Shown here one piece after another: positions 10,900 to 22,325 of a stretch of 64,000 nucleotides of DNA. A program made the translations under genes and the position numbers. Source of the stretch: Ypsolopha sequella (lineage: Eukaryota > Arthropoda > Insecta > Lepidoptera > Ypsolophidae); NCBI GenBank assembly GCA_934047225.1, contig OW203991.1, positions 9,672,001-9,736,000 of the forward strand, written 5' to 3'. The notes under the pieces are model-generated. The model did not search any database, was not told the origin of the DNA, and saw only the letters and a list, made by a program, of their open reading frames with translations. How positions within the stretch are numbered: position 1 is the first letter of the stretch; the number at the start of each line of letters is the position of its first letter.

Positions 10900-11450
10900 A
10901 AAGAGCTGCCAGAGACTTCAATTGGCATTTGGTAATAAAGCCCCATAGTAAAAGATTTTTCCTACGCACTGATCGCAGCAACAGAGCGCTTCGGTTTTGT
11001 CATCATATCGATCTGGCGATGCCTGCGCACACCACTGATCGTTTTTCTAAATCATTTACGGTCAATGCAGTTCGGCTTTGGAATGAACTCCCGCAAACCC
11101 TCAGAAATCTTCCTTCTGTGTCCTCTTTTAGATTTAACCTGAAAAATTATTACCTTTCATCTCTCTGACTAGACTGACTATGCTACTTTATTTGTATGTA
11201 TGTATTTACGTATTTGTGTATGTATTAGTATGTAGTGTATTATATTAAAATATTAGGCTTGAAGAAGATTATTTTTCTTTTTGCACAAATATGATACTTG
11301 TAATTTTTTTTTCTTTCTCCACACCATCGGTTGACTGGAAGAAATTTCTTTAAGGAATAAGTCCGCCCTTGCCTTTTATTATTCTGTATTCTGTGTTTTA
11401 TTTAAATTTTTCTGTGCAATAAAGTGTTTATTCATTCATTCATTCACGGC
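10900..11450 (+). pseudogene. 5'-truncated non-LTR retrotransposon (LINE) 3' end
   Basis: The frame ending at the stop 11166-11168 carries 'SKSFTVNAVRLWNELPQTLR' near its C-terminus, the terminal signature of Jockey/CR1-like LINE polyproteins. The recognisable part begins near 10925; the residues before it are not convincing. A ~280-bp 3' UTR follows and ends 'gtgcaataaagtgtttattc' plus ATTC repeats. The reverse transcriptase itself is missing. Its 3' UTR ('ggttgactggaagaaatttc') matches the minus-strand copy at 51436-52125, so the two are one family. The mariner relic abuts its tail. Confidence 0.8.
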
Positions 11451-11480
11451 TCTGTGTATTCGTGATTTGGAGAATTTAGA

Positions 11481-12314
11481 CGTCAACGTGATCATCTCCA
11501 TGACGATGTTCGTGAAGGTCGGCTGGCGACTACGGTTACAGAATGCAATATTGATACCATACGACAACTCATTGAAACTGACAAAAAAATTACTTATCAG
11601 CAAATTCATACTGTAATAGGCATTAGAATGAGCCAAGTACAAAACATTTTGAATGTGTATCTAAAGGTTGGGAAGCTTTGCACTCGATGGATACCGCATG
11701 ATTTAACGGAAGACCAAAAACGACTGCGTGTCGAGTGGTGCAGCAAAATGATAAAAAAAAAATATGGGGGACATTCAATGACTGTGTATAATATCGTGAC
11801 AGGTGACGAAACCTGGGTGTACTGCTTTGAACCGGAAAGAAAAAGCTAGTCGGCAGAATGGGTCTTTTCTTTTGAAGACTTGCCGACTAAAGTTAAGAAA
11901 AGTCACAGCATTGGTAAAAAAATTGTTGCTTCTTATTTTGTAAAATCAGCACATTACACGATAGTGTCGCTTGAAGACCAAAGGACAGTGACCGTAGATT
12001 GATACGTCGGAACAATGTCAAGCACGATAACGCGTCATCACATTCTGCTAAGGTAATGGAAACCTATTTGAAGGCTTCAAATGTAAAACTGATGACTCAT
12101 TCACCATACAGCTCAGATCTTACACCTTGCTACTTCTTTTTGTTTCATAAAATTGAAGACAAAATGCACACGTTTTGCTAAATTGGCGATGAATACGTTC
12201 CACAAAGCTGTTGAAGAGGTCTCTAAGGAAGACTGGTCCAACTGCTTTTTACGGCGGTTCCAGCGAATGTAAAAATGTATAAATTCTGAGGGCATATACT
12301 TTGAAAAACAATAA
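11481..12314 (+). pseudogene. Mariner-family transposase pseudogene
   Basis: The reading starts 'RQRDHLHDDVREGR' and runs through the helix-turn-helix part ('TYQQIHTVIGIRMSQVQNIL'), the 'WIPHDLTEDQK' linker, 'VTGDETWVY' (first catalytic Asp) and 'HDNASSH' (second Asp). It ends 'SEGIYFEKQ' at the stop 12312-12314. Mariner transposases cut and paste DNA with a DD34D triad. Here 34 residues after the second Asp the sequence reads 'LTPCYFFLF', so the third Asp is Tyr. There are in-frame stops, a frameshift near 11990 with loss of the segment before 'HDNASSH', and the N-terminus is absent. I did not identify the terminal inverted repeats. It is inactive. Confidence 0.85.
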
Positions 12315-13510
12315 ATGGATCATAAATATAATATCTGGTCTTATTTATCAGAATCCAGAAACTTTCAATAAGACCACAGTTTAAAGAAAACTTATTTATA
12401 CTGTGGTATGACCTAAGTATACGGTATACCTAAGTTCCTGTGTGCAAAGACTGCAGTGCGGGTATTGTCAGCATTATCTGGGCAAAACTAGAAGAGCAAA
12501 GATATTCGGTTGCTTGTATTCTCGCTACCGCGTCTACAAGGTCAAATTAAATCGATGCATAAATCTTAAAGTATGAAAACGAAAATCTTTAATTTACATA
12601 CTACAATGATAAATTTACTTATTGTTAATTTACCCTTAACATAATAATAAGTAATTGCATTTAGATGCGATCAAATTTATTTTAGACAAAAAAGTACACG
12701 CAGGTTGTACTCAAGTCTAACTTACAAAGTCACAACTAACCAAAATATAAGAAAGTTTAAAATAATCAAACTTTCATATCGCAATAAAATAATTCAAACT
12801 AAACTATAAACTCTCCAGTGAGACTTGAAAAATAAATTCCACCGCTCATAATATGAATATATCTCGAGCATTTCTCTGTACCTACCGTCGAATATCTTTA
12901 TCCAATTTATATGATGCTGAAACTGGCAGTAAACTCTTATTTATTGGTTCCCGATCTTTGTATATTGGGTGGATCCGATATGATTTCGGGATCTAAGCTC
13001 GTAAATACGGCACAGTAAATAAAACTCTCGAGGATATATACTTGCAGCGCGGTTTTTAAACGCGCGATTATATCAGTTTTATGACCGAACGCTAGTTTGT
13101 GGGAATATGGTAAATTGTGGTTGTAAAAAGGTGCGGGGTAAATGTTTTATGTCGTATACTATGTATTTTAGTAGTTTCTTCTTGCGATTTACTTGTAGGT
13201 ATTGTAAGCTATTGAGCTCAACAAATACAAACGTAAAACTGATTGAAATTGATATATTGAATAATGCAATTATTTTATTAAATAAGAAATTTAAGATTTT
13301 GAAAATATGTATTAATTAATACGTTTTAATATACAGTTGTTGATGTATTTTATAGAGATGAAAAAACCAGCTCAGAGCGCTTTAAACTCGCACAAATGTA
13401 CTTACAAAAATTACATGTTTGGGAATATTACAGAAAGGGCCATCATATTTAGGTTGTATTGGTACAGAAAATCTTTGAAATCAGAATAACAAAAACATGC
13501 GGTTGGGCAC
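12315..13510. other. No gene seen
   Basis: AT-rich sequence with a few short frames that lack any domain. No RNA gene or repeat unit was recognised. Confidence 0.4.
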
Positions 13511-13736
13511 ATGATCAGAGTAAAAATATATCGAGTAGTGAATCTTATTATAAGCGCTCAAATTTACACTCACACATGCAGACGCGTGCTCTACACTCCG
13601 CCGCGCCGAGATTTGTATGAAGACTCCTCCGAACTTCGCTTAGAAGGCGCGTAGAGCACGCATTTGTGTGCGTGAGTTTGAAACAGAGCGTTTTTCTAAG
13701 ATTCACTACTTGATATATTTTTACTCTGACATGGTT
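13511..13736. repeat. Foldback element with ~80-bp arms and a GC-rich loop side
   Basis: The left arm (13513-13593) begins 'cagagtaaaaatatatcgag' and the right arm (13651-13734) ends 'gatatatttttactctgaca'. The inner ends are 'gacgcgtgctctac' and 'gtagagcacgc'. The spacer (13594-13650) is GC-rich ('ccgccgcgccgag'). It is non-coding, and no target duplication was resolved. Confidence 0.8.
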
Positions 13737-13782
13737 TCCCTTTACTTTTCCGTATTCTATACTAGCTATACTAGATATACAA

Positions 13783-13995
13783 TACTAGCGGACTCCCCGC
13801 CGCGTTGCTCACGTGGGTCCCATTTTTCCCAATCCCGTGGGAGTTCGAAAATTCGGGCATCTCTTGTTTACTTTTAATTTTTCCTTTTTTAAATTACAAA
13901 GGGAACCTCTGTGCAAAATTTCAGCTTCCTAGGTCCGATGGTTGAAGCTGGGCATTGATGGCTCAGTCAATGAGCGAGTCACTTCTCCAAATATA
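13783..13995 (+). repeat. 'actagcggac' dispersed repeat fragment
   Basis: It begins 'actagcggactccccgccgc' and contains 'aatttcagcttcctaggtcc' and 'gctgggcattgatg'. The copy at 22093-22325 has the same blocks in the same order. It is non-coding and appears related to the repeat at 9807. Confidence 0.6.
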
Positions 13996-13999
13996 AATG

Positions 14000-15740
14000 T
14001 TATGATTATACGATTGAGGAGTGTGCTTTCATCAACGACGATGTGAATCTACTATTGGTTGCTAAGCCCATGTATCAGCCCATTGTTGGTCCTAAAATAT
14101 GAGTCCTTACTATTTCTGGACTATAACCGAACCAGCTGTCTTTTATATTTCTCCTAAACATTATCCACCATAAGGTATACCATCTTTTATTAGAACCAGG
14201 AAAAAATATTAAGTTGAATGAACCCAATGTTACTCGTAATAGATTTGATTTTGCTTTGTCAAATTTATCTATTTTACAAAGTAGAACCGAAAGGTACTTT
14301 GTAAGCTGGTAAATAAAACGCGCTCGGTATTGTATTTTATTACTCGATCTCGGGGAGACGTAAAATCAGTCGCTCGTGAGAAAACTCTACCTATATACTG
14401 ATATTGGAAAATATACTGAGATATGTAGAGGGATTTTCTGCAAAAAAAAAAAGAAACTCTTGCAACAAAGTTGTCCGTCTGTCTATAATCGGAAAAGGAA
14501 ATACGACCTCGATTGAATTATAGTAATGGGTACCAAATAAAGTCTTTTAAATTTAACTAGGTACAAAAAACAAATCGATTCGAAAATATTTTAATAAATA
14601 AGTGCATTGGTTTTTTAAAAAAATATTCGATCTGTAGATACTTTTTCATGTATATTTTAATTTACGTTATTGTATTTCTTATTTAGTATGTATGTATATG
14701 TTAAGCAATCAAAATATGTATTCTTTTAATATGTTAAAATTGTGTAAGTTTAGTTTGAATAAGCCTCATAAAATTTGTTATCATTTACAATACCTCTTTT
14801 TATGTTCGTTTTTTATTACCTTTTCTTTCTACCCAAATGTTGCCTAGAAGATATTACTATAAGCAATAAGTGCCGCCTTCGTACACAATGTCTGTTCTCT
14901 TTGTAAAAATGTGTTACGTATATTTAGTAATAAAGTGTCATAAACAAAAAAAAAATACTTTGCAATTTATTTGCTAAACAAAAGTAATTTCGATACGTAA
15001 AGATCGGAAATTTTGGCTGCTACCCCATTTTTTTTTTCGTTTTTCCTTTCCACATTGTAGTAATCTTTATTTTATTATGTAGCTTAACCTACACTGATAA
15101 AACGCTTTACATGCGGTTATGCTTTGATATATTTTTTCAATTTCTATTCTTCTAGGTTTTTGCGCATACCTAGCGGTTTCTCTTTGCGCATCCCTAGCAG
15201 TTTCTTTATGACTCCAAAGAGATAGAAATCGCTTACTATAACTTAATTTCTGCACCATTTACGAAGTTTTCACCACCACCTAAGGGTTGCGTGCCGACAA
15301 TTTATGAAAAGGTGCAATTAGTGCTCATTACAAAGCCATTCAACAAAAGTCTGTCAAGCACTTATAAGCCGTGCGGTCCGATTCATGACTTTTGAAGAAA
15401 TCTGTCCTGCTTCAACGCTTTAATTTTTCTCTTGTCTGTCCTGCTCAGCGGGAAAGGCCGTCCAGAAAATAAAATTTTTAGTTTTGATTTATTTTACAAA
15501 TGTTCTTTCTGAAAAAAAAAGAACTAAGTATCCTTTCATTTGTTAATTTTTATTACGGAACAATACCTATATAAACAATACAGTTTTGTAGTTATCGAAT
15601 TGAAGTTGTAGTTGATTCTACAATTTCCTATTGTGCAGTGAAATTTTATTAATTGCTAAAATAAAAATTACATTATATTCAAAAACAAAGAGTATAATTG
15701 TGAAAATAAAGAATAATTATTATTGTGTATATTTTTTATA
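14000..15740. other. No gene seen
   Basis: Only short frames and AT-rich sequence. Nothing recognisable beyond scattered homopolymers. Confidence 0.4.
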
Positions 15741-15756
15741 TCTCGGGACTATGTAG

Positions 15757-16130
15757 GCCCGGACCTTTGGGAGGCAACAAGTAGATGCCTTTAGACAATT
15801 TAATCCAAATGTGATGTGACACCAACCGACGAATACCTACCCCTGTACGCACTGTAGGAGTGCACCCAAGGGCAACCCCCGGTCAGTGTAGGACTTCTGT
15901 AAGGAAAAGAAACAAAGGAAACCAGACTATTGGATTGAGATGCTAGTGGACTGGGTAACTGGGACTACAGAAAGAACTATGGCGCCTGCCCGACCTATGT
16001 TATCAACACGGAAAATGGGCAGGCAAAGACTCGCCAACTCAATTAAATGGGCCCCCCAAATGGTTACTCGCACGGAGAGGCAAGGGGGCAACATTTGCAA
16101 AGCGGCTAAAGATTGAAGAGGTTTCATTGG
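15757..16130 (+). repeat. GC-richer dispersed unit, copy 1
   Basis: The unit contains 'ttaatccaaatgtgatg', 'ttggattgagatgctagtgg' and 'aagggggcaaca'. Similar blocks ('ttaatctaaatgtgcgatgg', 'gggatgctaaatggactaga', 'agggggcaacaac') recur in the same order at 17023-17390. It is GC-richer than its surroundings, as recent insertions often are. No domain is recognisable in any frame. The relationship is by short matched blocks only. Confidence 0.4.
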
Positions 16131-16358
16131 ACTTTAAACGACGATCACGTGCTCCCCGAGCGTCCAGCATCACATGCCCACTCGCCACTTACATTTCACA
16201 TCCAATATTATACAACTAGTTCTTGCTACCACACTCTGAGCGGCCTCCTACGGCAAGCAAGAGGTGGGGATCTGTTCCTCGTCATTGAACAGGGCCTTTC
16301 CCCGGGAGCAGGTTCGGGTCCATGGGGTCGCTACTGCCCCACATCTGGGCCTGCACTC

Positions 16359-16905
16359 CCGACAAAGATAGCGATCGCTGCCCTAGCGACTTCAGTCGTT
16401 AAGTGATAAAAATTAGTGTCTACCATCAAAACTATCGACTTAAATTGGAAGCGTATCGAATTCACTTCCGATTTCAGTCGATAGTTTGACGATACTACAC
16501 AAAATCTTTAAAATTAGATTTTTATAACTTAAGGGGGAACGAGTCGTATCCTCTACGAAACGCACAACTTAAGATGGTTGTTCTTATTTTTGAATTACAG
16601 ATATTAAATAAATGTGATTTAAAGCATTTCGCGAACATATTTTAGTGTCAGTTAGGATCCTCGTCTTAAAACACGCTTTTAAGTATGTGTGCCCATACAT
16701 TTACAACGTAATGTATAAAATAACAAAATTTTACCGGAAAAGCCCAACTGACACTAAACTATGTTCGCGAAATGCCATAAATCACGTTTATTTAATATCT
16801 GTAATTCAAAAATAAGAAGAACCATCTTAAGTTGTGCGTTTCGCAGAGGATACGACTCGTTCCCCCTAATCGGTAGGATATCGATCGCTATCTTTGTCGG
16901 GACAG
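16359..16905. repeat. Foldback element with a second small foldback nested in its left arm
   Basis: Outer ends pair: 'gacaaagatagcgatcgct' near 16361 with 'atcgatcgctatctttgtcg' near 16882-16902. The main arms are about 16527-16650 and 16745-16869; 'acgagtcgtatcctctacga' on the left matches the complement of 'cagaggatacgactcgtt' on the right. The left arm is interrupted by about 140 bp holding a 60-bp hairpin (16428-16487; arms 'aaactatcgact' and 'agtcgatagttt'). That interruption is absent from the right arm, so it is a later insertion. No coding region is present. Confidence 0.8.
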
Positions 16906-17022
16906 GTGCCCTGCGTTATGCTATTGCCCTGTTAGCCGCATAAGTTTTGTATGCGTTGTCCGCCTCTCGCGTGGCTTCATTATTTTTATGTAGGTACACT
17001 TTTCAGTCACGAGCCCATAAGG

Positions 17023-17390
17023 ACCCGGTTATTTGAAAGGCATTCAAGGGGCTGAAGACAACATGAAGAAGCTTTTGGTACCATTTAATCTAAATGTGCG
17101 ATGGTTGCATCCATCGAGGCCTCTCCCTTAATGTGTCATTGAGATTCACTAACGCACAGTCCACCATAGTTGCCAAACTATTGTTAGGAAGGAAGCGACT
17201 TGGAGTGTGCTATGAGGATGGGATGCTAAATGGACTAGATGACAGGGATATGGAGTGAGATAACGGACATTTGCTTCGAAAATCTCTCACAAATTTAAGT
17301 ATGGCCAATGGTGACTTGCTGTTTGACAACTATCTAGCAGGATAGCCGTTGTGGGCGACCATGTGACGGCCAGGGGGCAACAACAAGAAT
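17023..17390 (+). repeat. GC-richer dispersed unit, copy 2
   Basis: A diverged relative of 15757-16130, with the shared blocks described for copy 1 and the 'caggggg' ending at 17370. It is non-coding as far as can be read. Confidence 0.35.
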
Positions 17391-17399
17391 TTATTAGGT

Positions 17400-19340
17400 A
17401 AAACAATATAGGTATATACCCTCACCTTAAATCATTAAAATTTGCGTCGCCTGTTTGGTAATGTTTGAGCTAGTTTCTGTCTTTCTGTCTTCTCGTAACT
17501 TCGCAAATGATTCGGACTAGTTACTCCAATAATAGCATTTGACAAACCAAGTGCAGGTAAAATTTTGAATGAAAAAATAATAAACAACATAGTTCACTCG
17601 TTGCGTCGCTCACATCGCCTACCTCAATTTTTTCCACCTGAACACATACTGTACTACCCTTTTTACACCCAGTTTATGAAAGTCCTTTTACAACTCAATC
17701 AAAACCATTTCTCTGGATCGGCAAACCGTAAAGAATATTCATGCAATTTTTACGACACGTGAACAAAAAATATAATGAATTTTAAAATCACATATATATA
17801 ACACGAAGAACGTTTTAATAAAGCAACAAATGGGAGTATGTACACAACAAAAACAAATTGTCAGTAATTGCTGAAAACGTTTCGACTATGAATTTTAACA
17901 ACGAAACCAATTGTTGGACGAATATTCCAACGATACATTTGATTTTTAATTTTGAAATCGAGTATTACAAATAACACTTAAATCTTCACCTAAAGAATGC
18001 TGCAGTTTCTGCAGGACCCTGTCATTTGGTAGGCTGAGGAGCCAATCTCATTTCGTGAAATGCATTCTACCTAATTTAAAAGCTGTATTTTTTCACTTTG
18101 AACCCTGAAAGAACCAACTTTTTAAATCGAAAGAAGTCACAGGTCATTTACAGCCAGAATTAAAATGTTTCACTAGAAAAATATCCTCCCTGAAAGTTAA
18201 ATTATCCTACCGTTACGCTACCCTACGAGTAAAATTCAAATTGCTATTGAATTGACTTATTCAGAATATGATTGAAGTGTGCATTACCAATAATTGACGT
18301 CAATTTTCGTCAGCAAATTGTCACTGAACGAGTTGCCGATATTGTCGACCTACCCGCACAGAGATGAATATGTGAACTGACAATAATGAGATTTGAATGG
18401 CGTTGACAGACGGTTTGATGATTTCCCGGTTTCAACAGTGAGCTACCGTTTTGTGGTAACGCTTCAAGTCGATTTGCTGAAAAGCCCATGTTACACTATC
18501 AAAAATGTTTAGATTTATTATTTTGTAGATTTGTAAGGTGTCATTATATTTAGGTATCTCATAATTACCATATTGGTATCGAAATTATCATTAATAGGCA
18601 GCACTGTAAATGTTTATACAAAAACCATTGGCTGGCATGGTACCATTATGTCTTTATTTGTGTAGCATTGGGCTTAGAGAGGGTTTAAAATAGTGAAGAA
18701 AATATTTGAATTGTAGAAATATAGCACTATATTAAATTTTACTTCTAGTGTTGGAGATTTAACCATATTCCATTTGAAAGTTCAAAACTTCTTTGCCAAT
18801 TCTATATAAGTTTGATAATAGTCCCGAACTATACACGTAGCTGGACACCCCTTTGGATGACTGGCTAAAGGCACAATGATGAGACTGAGTCTCTCTTACT
18901 CAAACAGAAAAATTATTAAGTAATATGTATTATTACCAGTATATTTTATTACATTTAAAATGTCGTTATTCATAAATATGTATAAACCTTTTATTGAAAT
19001 CCAAGCAGTACTACAAATGGAAGAACGGAGTTTTATTTAATTTTGCCTTAAAGGAGACTGCAACCACCTGTAATAGATTTTTAATTAAAAAAAAAAAAAC
19101 AAAATTGAATTTTTTATTTTGCATTCTCTAATATAATCAGGTAGGCACATACATCAATTTACCATCCAGTAAACTGCACACTATATCCTATAAAGTAGGT
19201 AATTACTTTAAAAAACCCTTAAAATAAGCATTTTTTTTTCAAGTTACCCTAGTAGTCGTGGACATTCTTGACACTTACCTGAAAAAAAGATACAAGAAAT
19301 TACAATAAATAAAAGAATAACAATGCAATTCTGATAATGT
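17400..19340. other. No gene seen
   Basis: Short frames only. No RNA gene, no strong inverted repeat and no transposase fragment were recognised. Confidence 0.4.
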
Positions 19341-19350
19341 TCAATAATGA

Positions 19351-19696
19351 CACAGTATAAGAAAGGAGACAGTTGTTTAACTGGGTGGTGTCCTTGGCCG
19401 ATCGGTGCCTAAACACGCGCTATGGCTGCCAAAGTGCCAACGTATTTGATAATGCTATATTAAATTGTCGCATTATTTAATTTAAACAGCCATACAATGC
19501 ACAACATATTCTATAATTTCGTGCCATAATTAACGAAAATGCGCGGGAGCAGCTTACAGTGTCAACGCGGCAACGTGCGTACATAACTGAGTCACAACTG
19601 TGACTGCCACCCCCCGAGAGCTCCCAAGATTTCGAAGCGCGTCGTTTCGGGCCGTTTCTATAAAGACACAATACTGCTTCCTTTTCTTATACTGTG
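19351..19696 (-). mobile_element. 346-bp TIR element with 7-bp TSD, possible P-type MITE
   Basis: The ends are inverted repeats: 'cacagtataagaaaggagac' on the left against 'cacagtataagaaaaggaag' read from the right. ATAATGA directly flanks both ends (19344-19350 and 19697-19703). On the minus strand a short frame (19527 down to 19477) reads 'MARNYRICCALYGCLN' and stops. Its Cys-x4-Cys start resembles the beginning of a THAP finger, the DNA-binding domain of P-element transposases. TIRs starting CA and a 7-8-bp duplication would fit P or hAT superfamilies. It encodes no transposase. The boundaries are firm; the superfamily is inference. Confidence 0.75.
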
Positions 19697-19998
19697 ATAA
19701 TGATAAAGTCGAGCATCATAGTCAGATGTCATGAGTCATTTCATGACCCGATGTATATTCAGCGACACAGACGTTATACAATAAATAAAATACAAATAGC
19801 CTTTATTTCCCGTAACCATACAAAAGCTTCCTAATCTAATATATAAAATTTTCTTTTTATCTTGTAAAAATCTTAAAAAAAGCTAATGTAAAATTCCACT
19901 TTAAATATTTTACTTTACAAACGTTATTCGCAGTAAAACAAACGTACAAACTTTCATTTTTATCGAATGCCCCCACGATGACCCCAAAAACTCAATAA

Positions 19999-20302
19999 TA
20001 GTAGTTTATGCTATAAGGGCGAAAATTTTAAACGTAACCGAGTAATTTATTGCTCTTACGCCCGTGTATCATACTACGTTTTTCAATGCATAGTGTGAGG
20101 AAATAAAACAAATATAATCTTGTGAACTTAAAATTATGATTGGCTCAAAAGAGCTGTATCCAGAGCCGTTAAAGAGTGGAAAAATAAGTAAAACATTTAT
20201 GGTACACAGGAAGGTCTGCAGGTTAGCCAACCATTGTATAAAAAAAAAAAAAAAAATCGACTTCCTGTTCAGTTTTGATGCAAAAAAGTTACGAGCAACT
20301 TT
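19999..20302 (+). repeat. Hairpin-headed dispersed repeat, copy B
   Basis: It matches copies A, C and D, but an internal deletion removes the stretch after 'ataagggcgaaaa', including the left stem of the head hairpin. The end is shortened near 'ttacgagcaact'. It is non-coding. Confidence 0.75.
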
Positions 20303-21490
20303 TAAGTCTTTGTAAACTTTGTCAAAATCGTAAAAGAACCAATTTTACAATATAAAAGAATATAAGATATAAATTACCTGCACGATTAAAAAAAATAACA
20401 AGTATTATTAAATGTAAGGAAAATGTAGTTTCATTTTCGTTTGCGCATTATGTTAAATGTTTATATGTAATGTTTTTGGAAAATTTGTTTAACATGATAA
20501 ATAAAATATTTGATTTCATTTAAAGTTCGTTTACAACGTATACAACAGATAATGATTCGATTCCCTTCCTCCTAGTCCATTAACCCTAAACACCCCCAAA
20601 GGTAAACACATTTTAATCGAATACCCGCAATTTCGTTATCTTCGCATCGTCGTTCTATGATTATTGCTCGTGGGCAAACGGACATGGATAAACAAACTGC
20701 CCTTATAATGTCGGGCGATTCCTAACTGATCTTTAAGATCTAAGCCTGCATTTTCAGTTGAAATAATTTTTAGGGTTCCGTAGCGAAAGGGTGCTAAACG
20801 GGACTATTAAAGGAAATTATAAAGTCTTACATAAATTAATTAATTCAATGGGCGGTCAAGAAAAATAGGTTTGTCCAAAATTCGTTTCAAGGGAGGACTT
20901 CCTTTCTTTTTTTGAACCGGCATGGAAGAATGACTTCTTCAAAGAGCATGATCAGTTCACACCAGAATGGGTTTGTCAACGTCCCTATATTGTCGCGTGA
21001 ACAAACACCCGGAGCCCGGAGGCGAGCTCGCACCAAAGTTAATTGGAATCGCCATAAATTAAAACGATTAACTCTAATAAAGGACACTTTTTTCGTCTTT
21101 TCAACGTATTTCATGTGTCGATTTACTGATGGCTATCGGTTTTACAAGCAATCATGGTCGTCGATAAGTTTGATGAATGTTCTGTACTTACCTACTCGTA
21201 GAATTTGTGACAAAAAACTAAATGATGATGTTCGTTTAGTGTTTGCCATCGTGATGACGTGATTACCTATTTTGTAGTTGCATTTGAGTCATGAACTCAT
21301 GACTGATCTGATAATCTAAAAACCCCGCTTTGGATGAATCATATTATGATTATGTTGTAATGCCGTCTCTTTTGCACGCATAAAGAAACTCTGACTCTAT
21401 CCTACTTTCAAATCATTACATGATTCACCCAAGTTGGCCTTTTTAGGTCCCCAGATCTTAAGTCAGAATTGGGGTGAGCGAATGATGACG
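20303..21490. other. No gene seen; small repeat fragment inside
   Basis: 'tttagggttccgta' at about 20772 and the following 30 bp look like a reversed fragment of the repeat that is full-length at 50503-50752. A 116-codon frame at 20912-21262 has no domain and only a non-ATG start at its first position, so I do not call it. Confidence 0.4.
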
Positions 21491-21500
21491 GTGATGAGAC

Positions 21501-22051
21501 CAGTGCCGGATTAAGGCTGCTTAATGCCCTAAGCAATCCACGACTGTGGGCCTCCTGTCTACTAGCAAACCAGTATTAGGTCTTTAAAAAAATGTATGTG
21601 TTTATTACAAAGAAGTCGATTTTAACGTACTTTTCTTAGAATATGTAATTACGAAAGAGACAAGTGGTGCAGCTGTTATGATAAAAATACAAGTTTACCA
21701 TTTTTTTTATTTATTGAAATACGAACTGCTTATTTTACGGACAGCAATTTGTGAAAAATAGTTTCAAATATCAATTTTCTTAGCATATATGCCTCTATAG
21801 ATGACTATTGATGAAGCGTCATCAATCGTCGTCGACCGTTTTTAATACCTTGCTGAATTTTCGGATATTTTGCAAATCTTGGGTCAACGTATCGACATCT
21901 CATTACTCTAGTCAATTTAATTACGCGCGGATATTTAATAAGTATTGCCTTTCATGTGCTAGAAAATATTTTTTCTTTACTATTTTTGGTGCCCCCGAGA
22001 CGTGATGCCCTAAGCAATTGCTTAATTTGCTTATAGGCTAATCCGGCACTG
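21501..22051. mobile_element. hAT-type MITE with near-perfect 8-bp TSD
   Basis: The left end 'cagtgccggattaaggctg' and the right end '...taatccggcactg' form a terminal inverted repeat. The subterminal 'atgccctaagcaat' also recurs in inverted position ('atgccctaagcaattgctta' near 22006 against 21529-21540). The flanks are GATGAGAC (21493-21500) and GATAAGAC (22052-22059), matching at 7 of 8 bases. CAGTG ends with an 8-bp duplication are typical of hAT transposons. At 551 bp it has no transposase and would need one supplied in trans. Confidence 0.88.
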
Positions 22052-22092
22052 GATAAGACGCCCGTGCAATATGATGATCTAATTTATAGACG

Positions 22093-22325
22093 ACTAGCGG
22101 ACGCCCCACGACTTTTTTGCGTAGATCCCGTTTCTCTCGATCCTTGGATTAGTCCTTGTTTATTTTATAAAAGCAACCTTTATGGAAAATTTTAGCTTTC
22201 TAGGTCCAAGGGTTTGGGGTTTGGGCTGGGCATTGATGAGCCCGAACTTCTCTATTTATACCTCCATGATTTATTTAAGGCCACCCAAAAATAATATCAC
22301 TGTTGTTATACGAGCAAGGATGCTT
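22093..22325 (+). repeat. 'actagcggac' dispersed repeat fragment
   Basis: It begins 'actagcggacgccccacg' and carries 'aattttagctttctaggtcc' and 'gggctgggcattgatg', in the same order as 13783-13995. It lies 42 bp beyond the hAT-type element. Confidence 0.6.

Noticed and set aside
16113..16406. 97-codon open frame in a GC-richer block
   Set aside because: It crosses the edge of a dispersed repeat into a foldback arm, and no domain is visible.
20912..21262. 116-codon open frame
   Set aside because: It starts at a non-ATG codon, has no recognisable domain, and overlaps a similar-length frame on the other strand. Composition gives no coding support.
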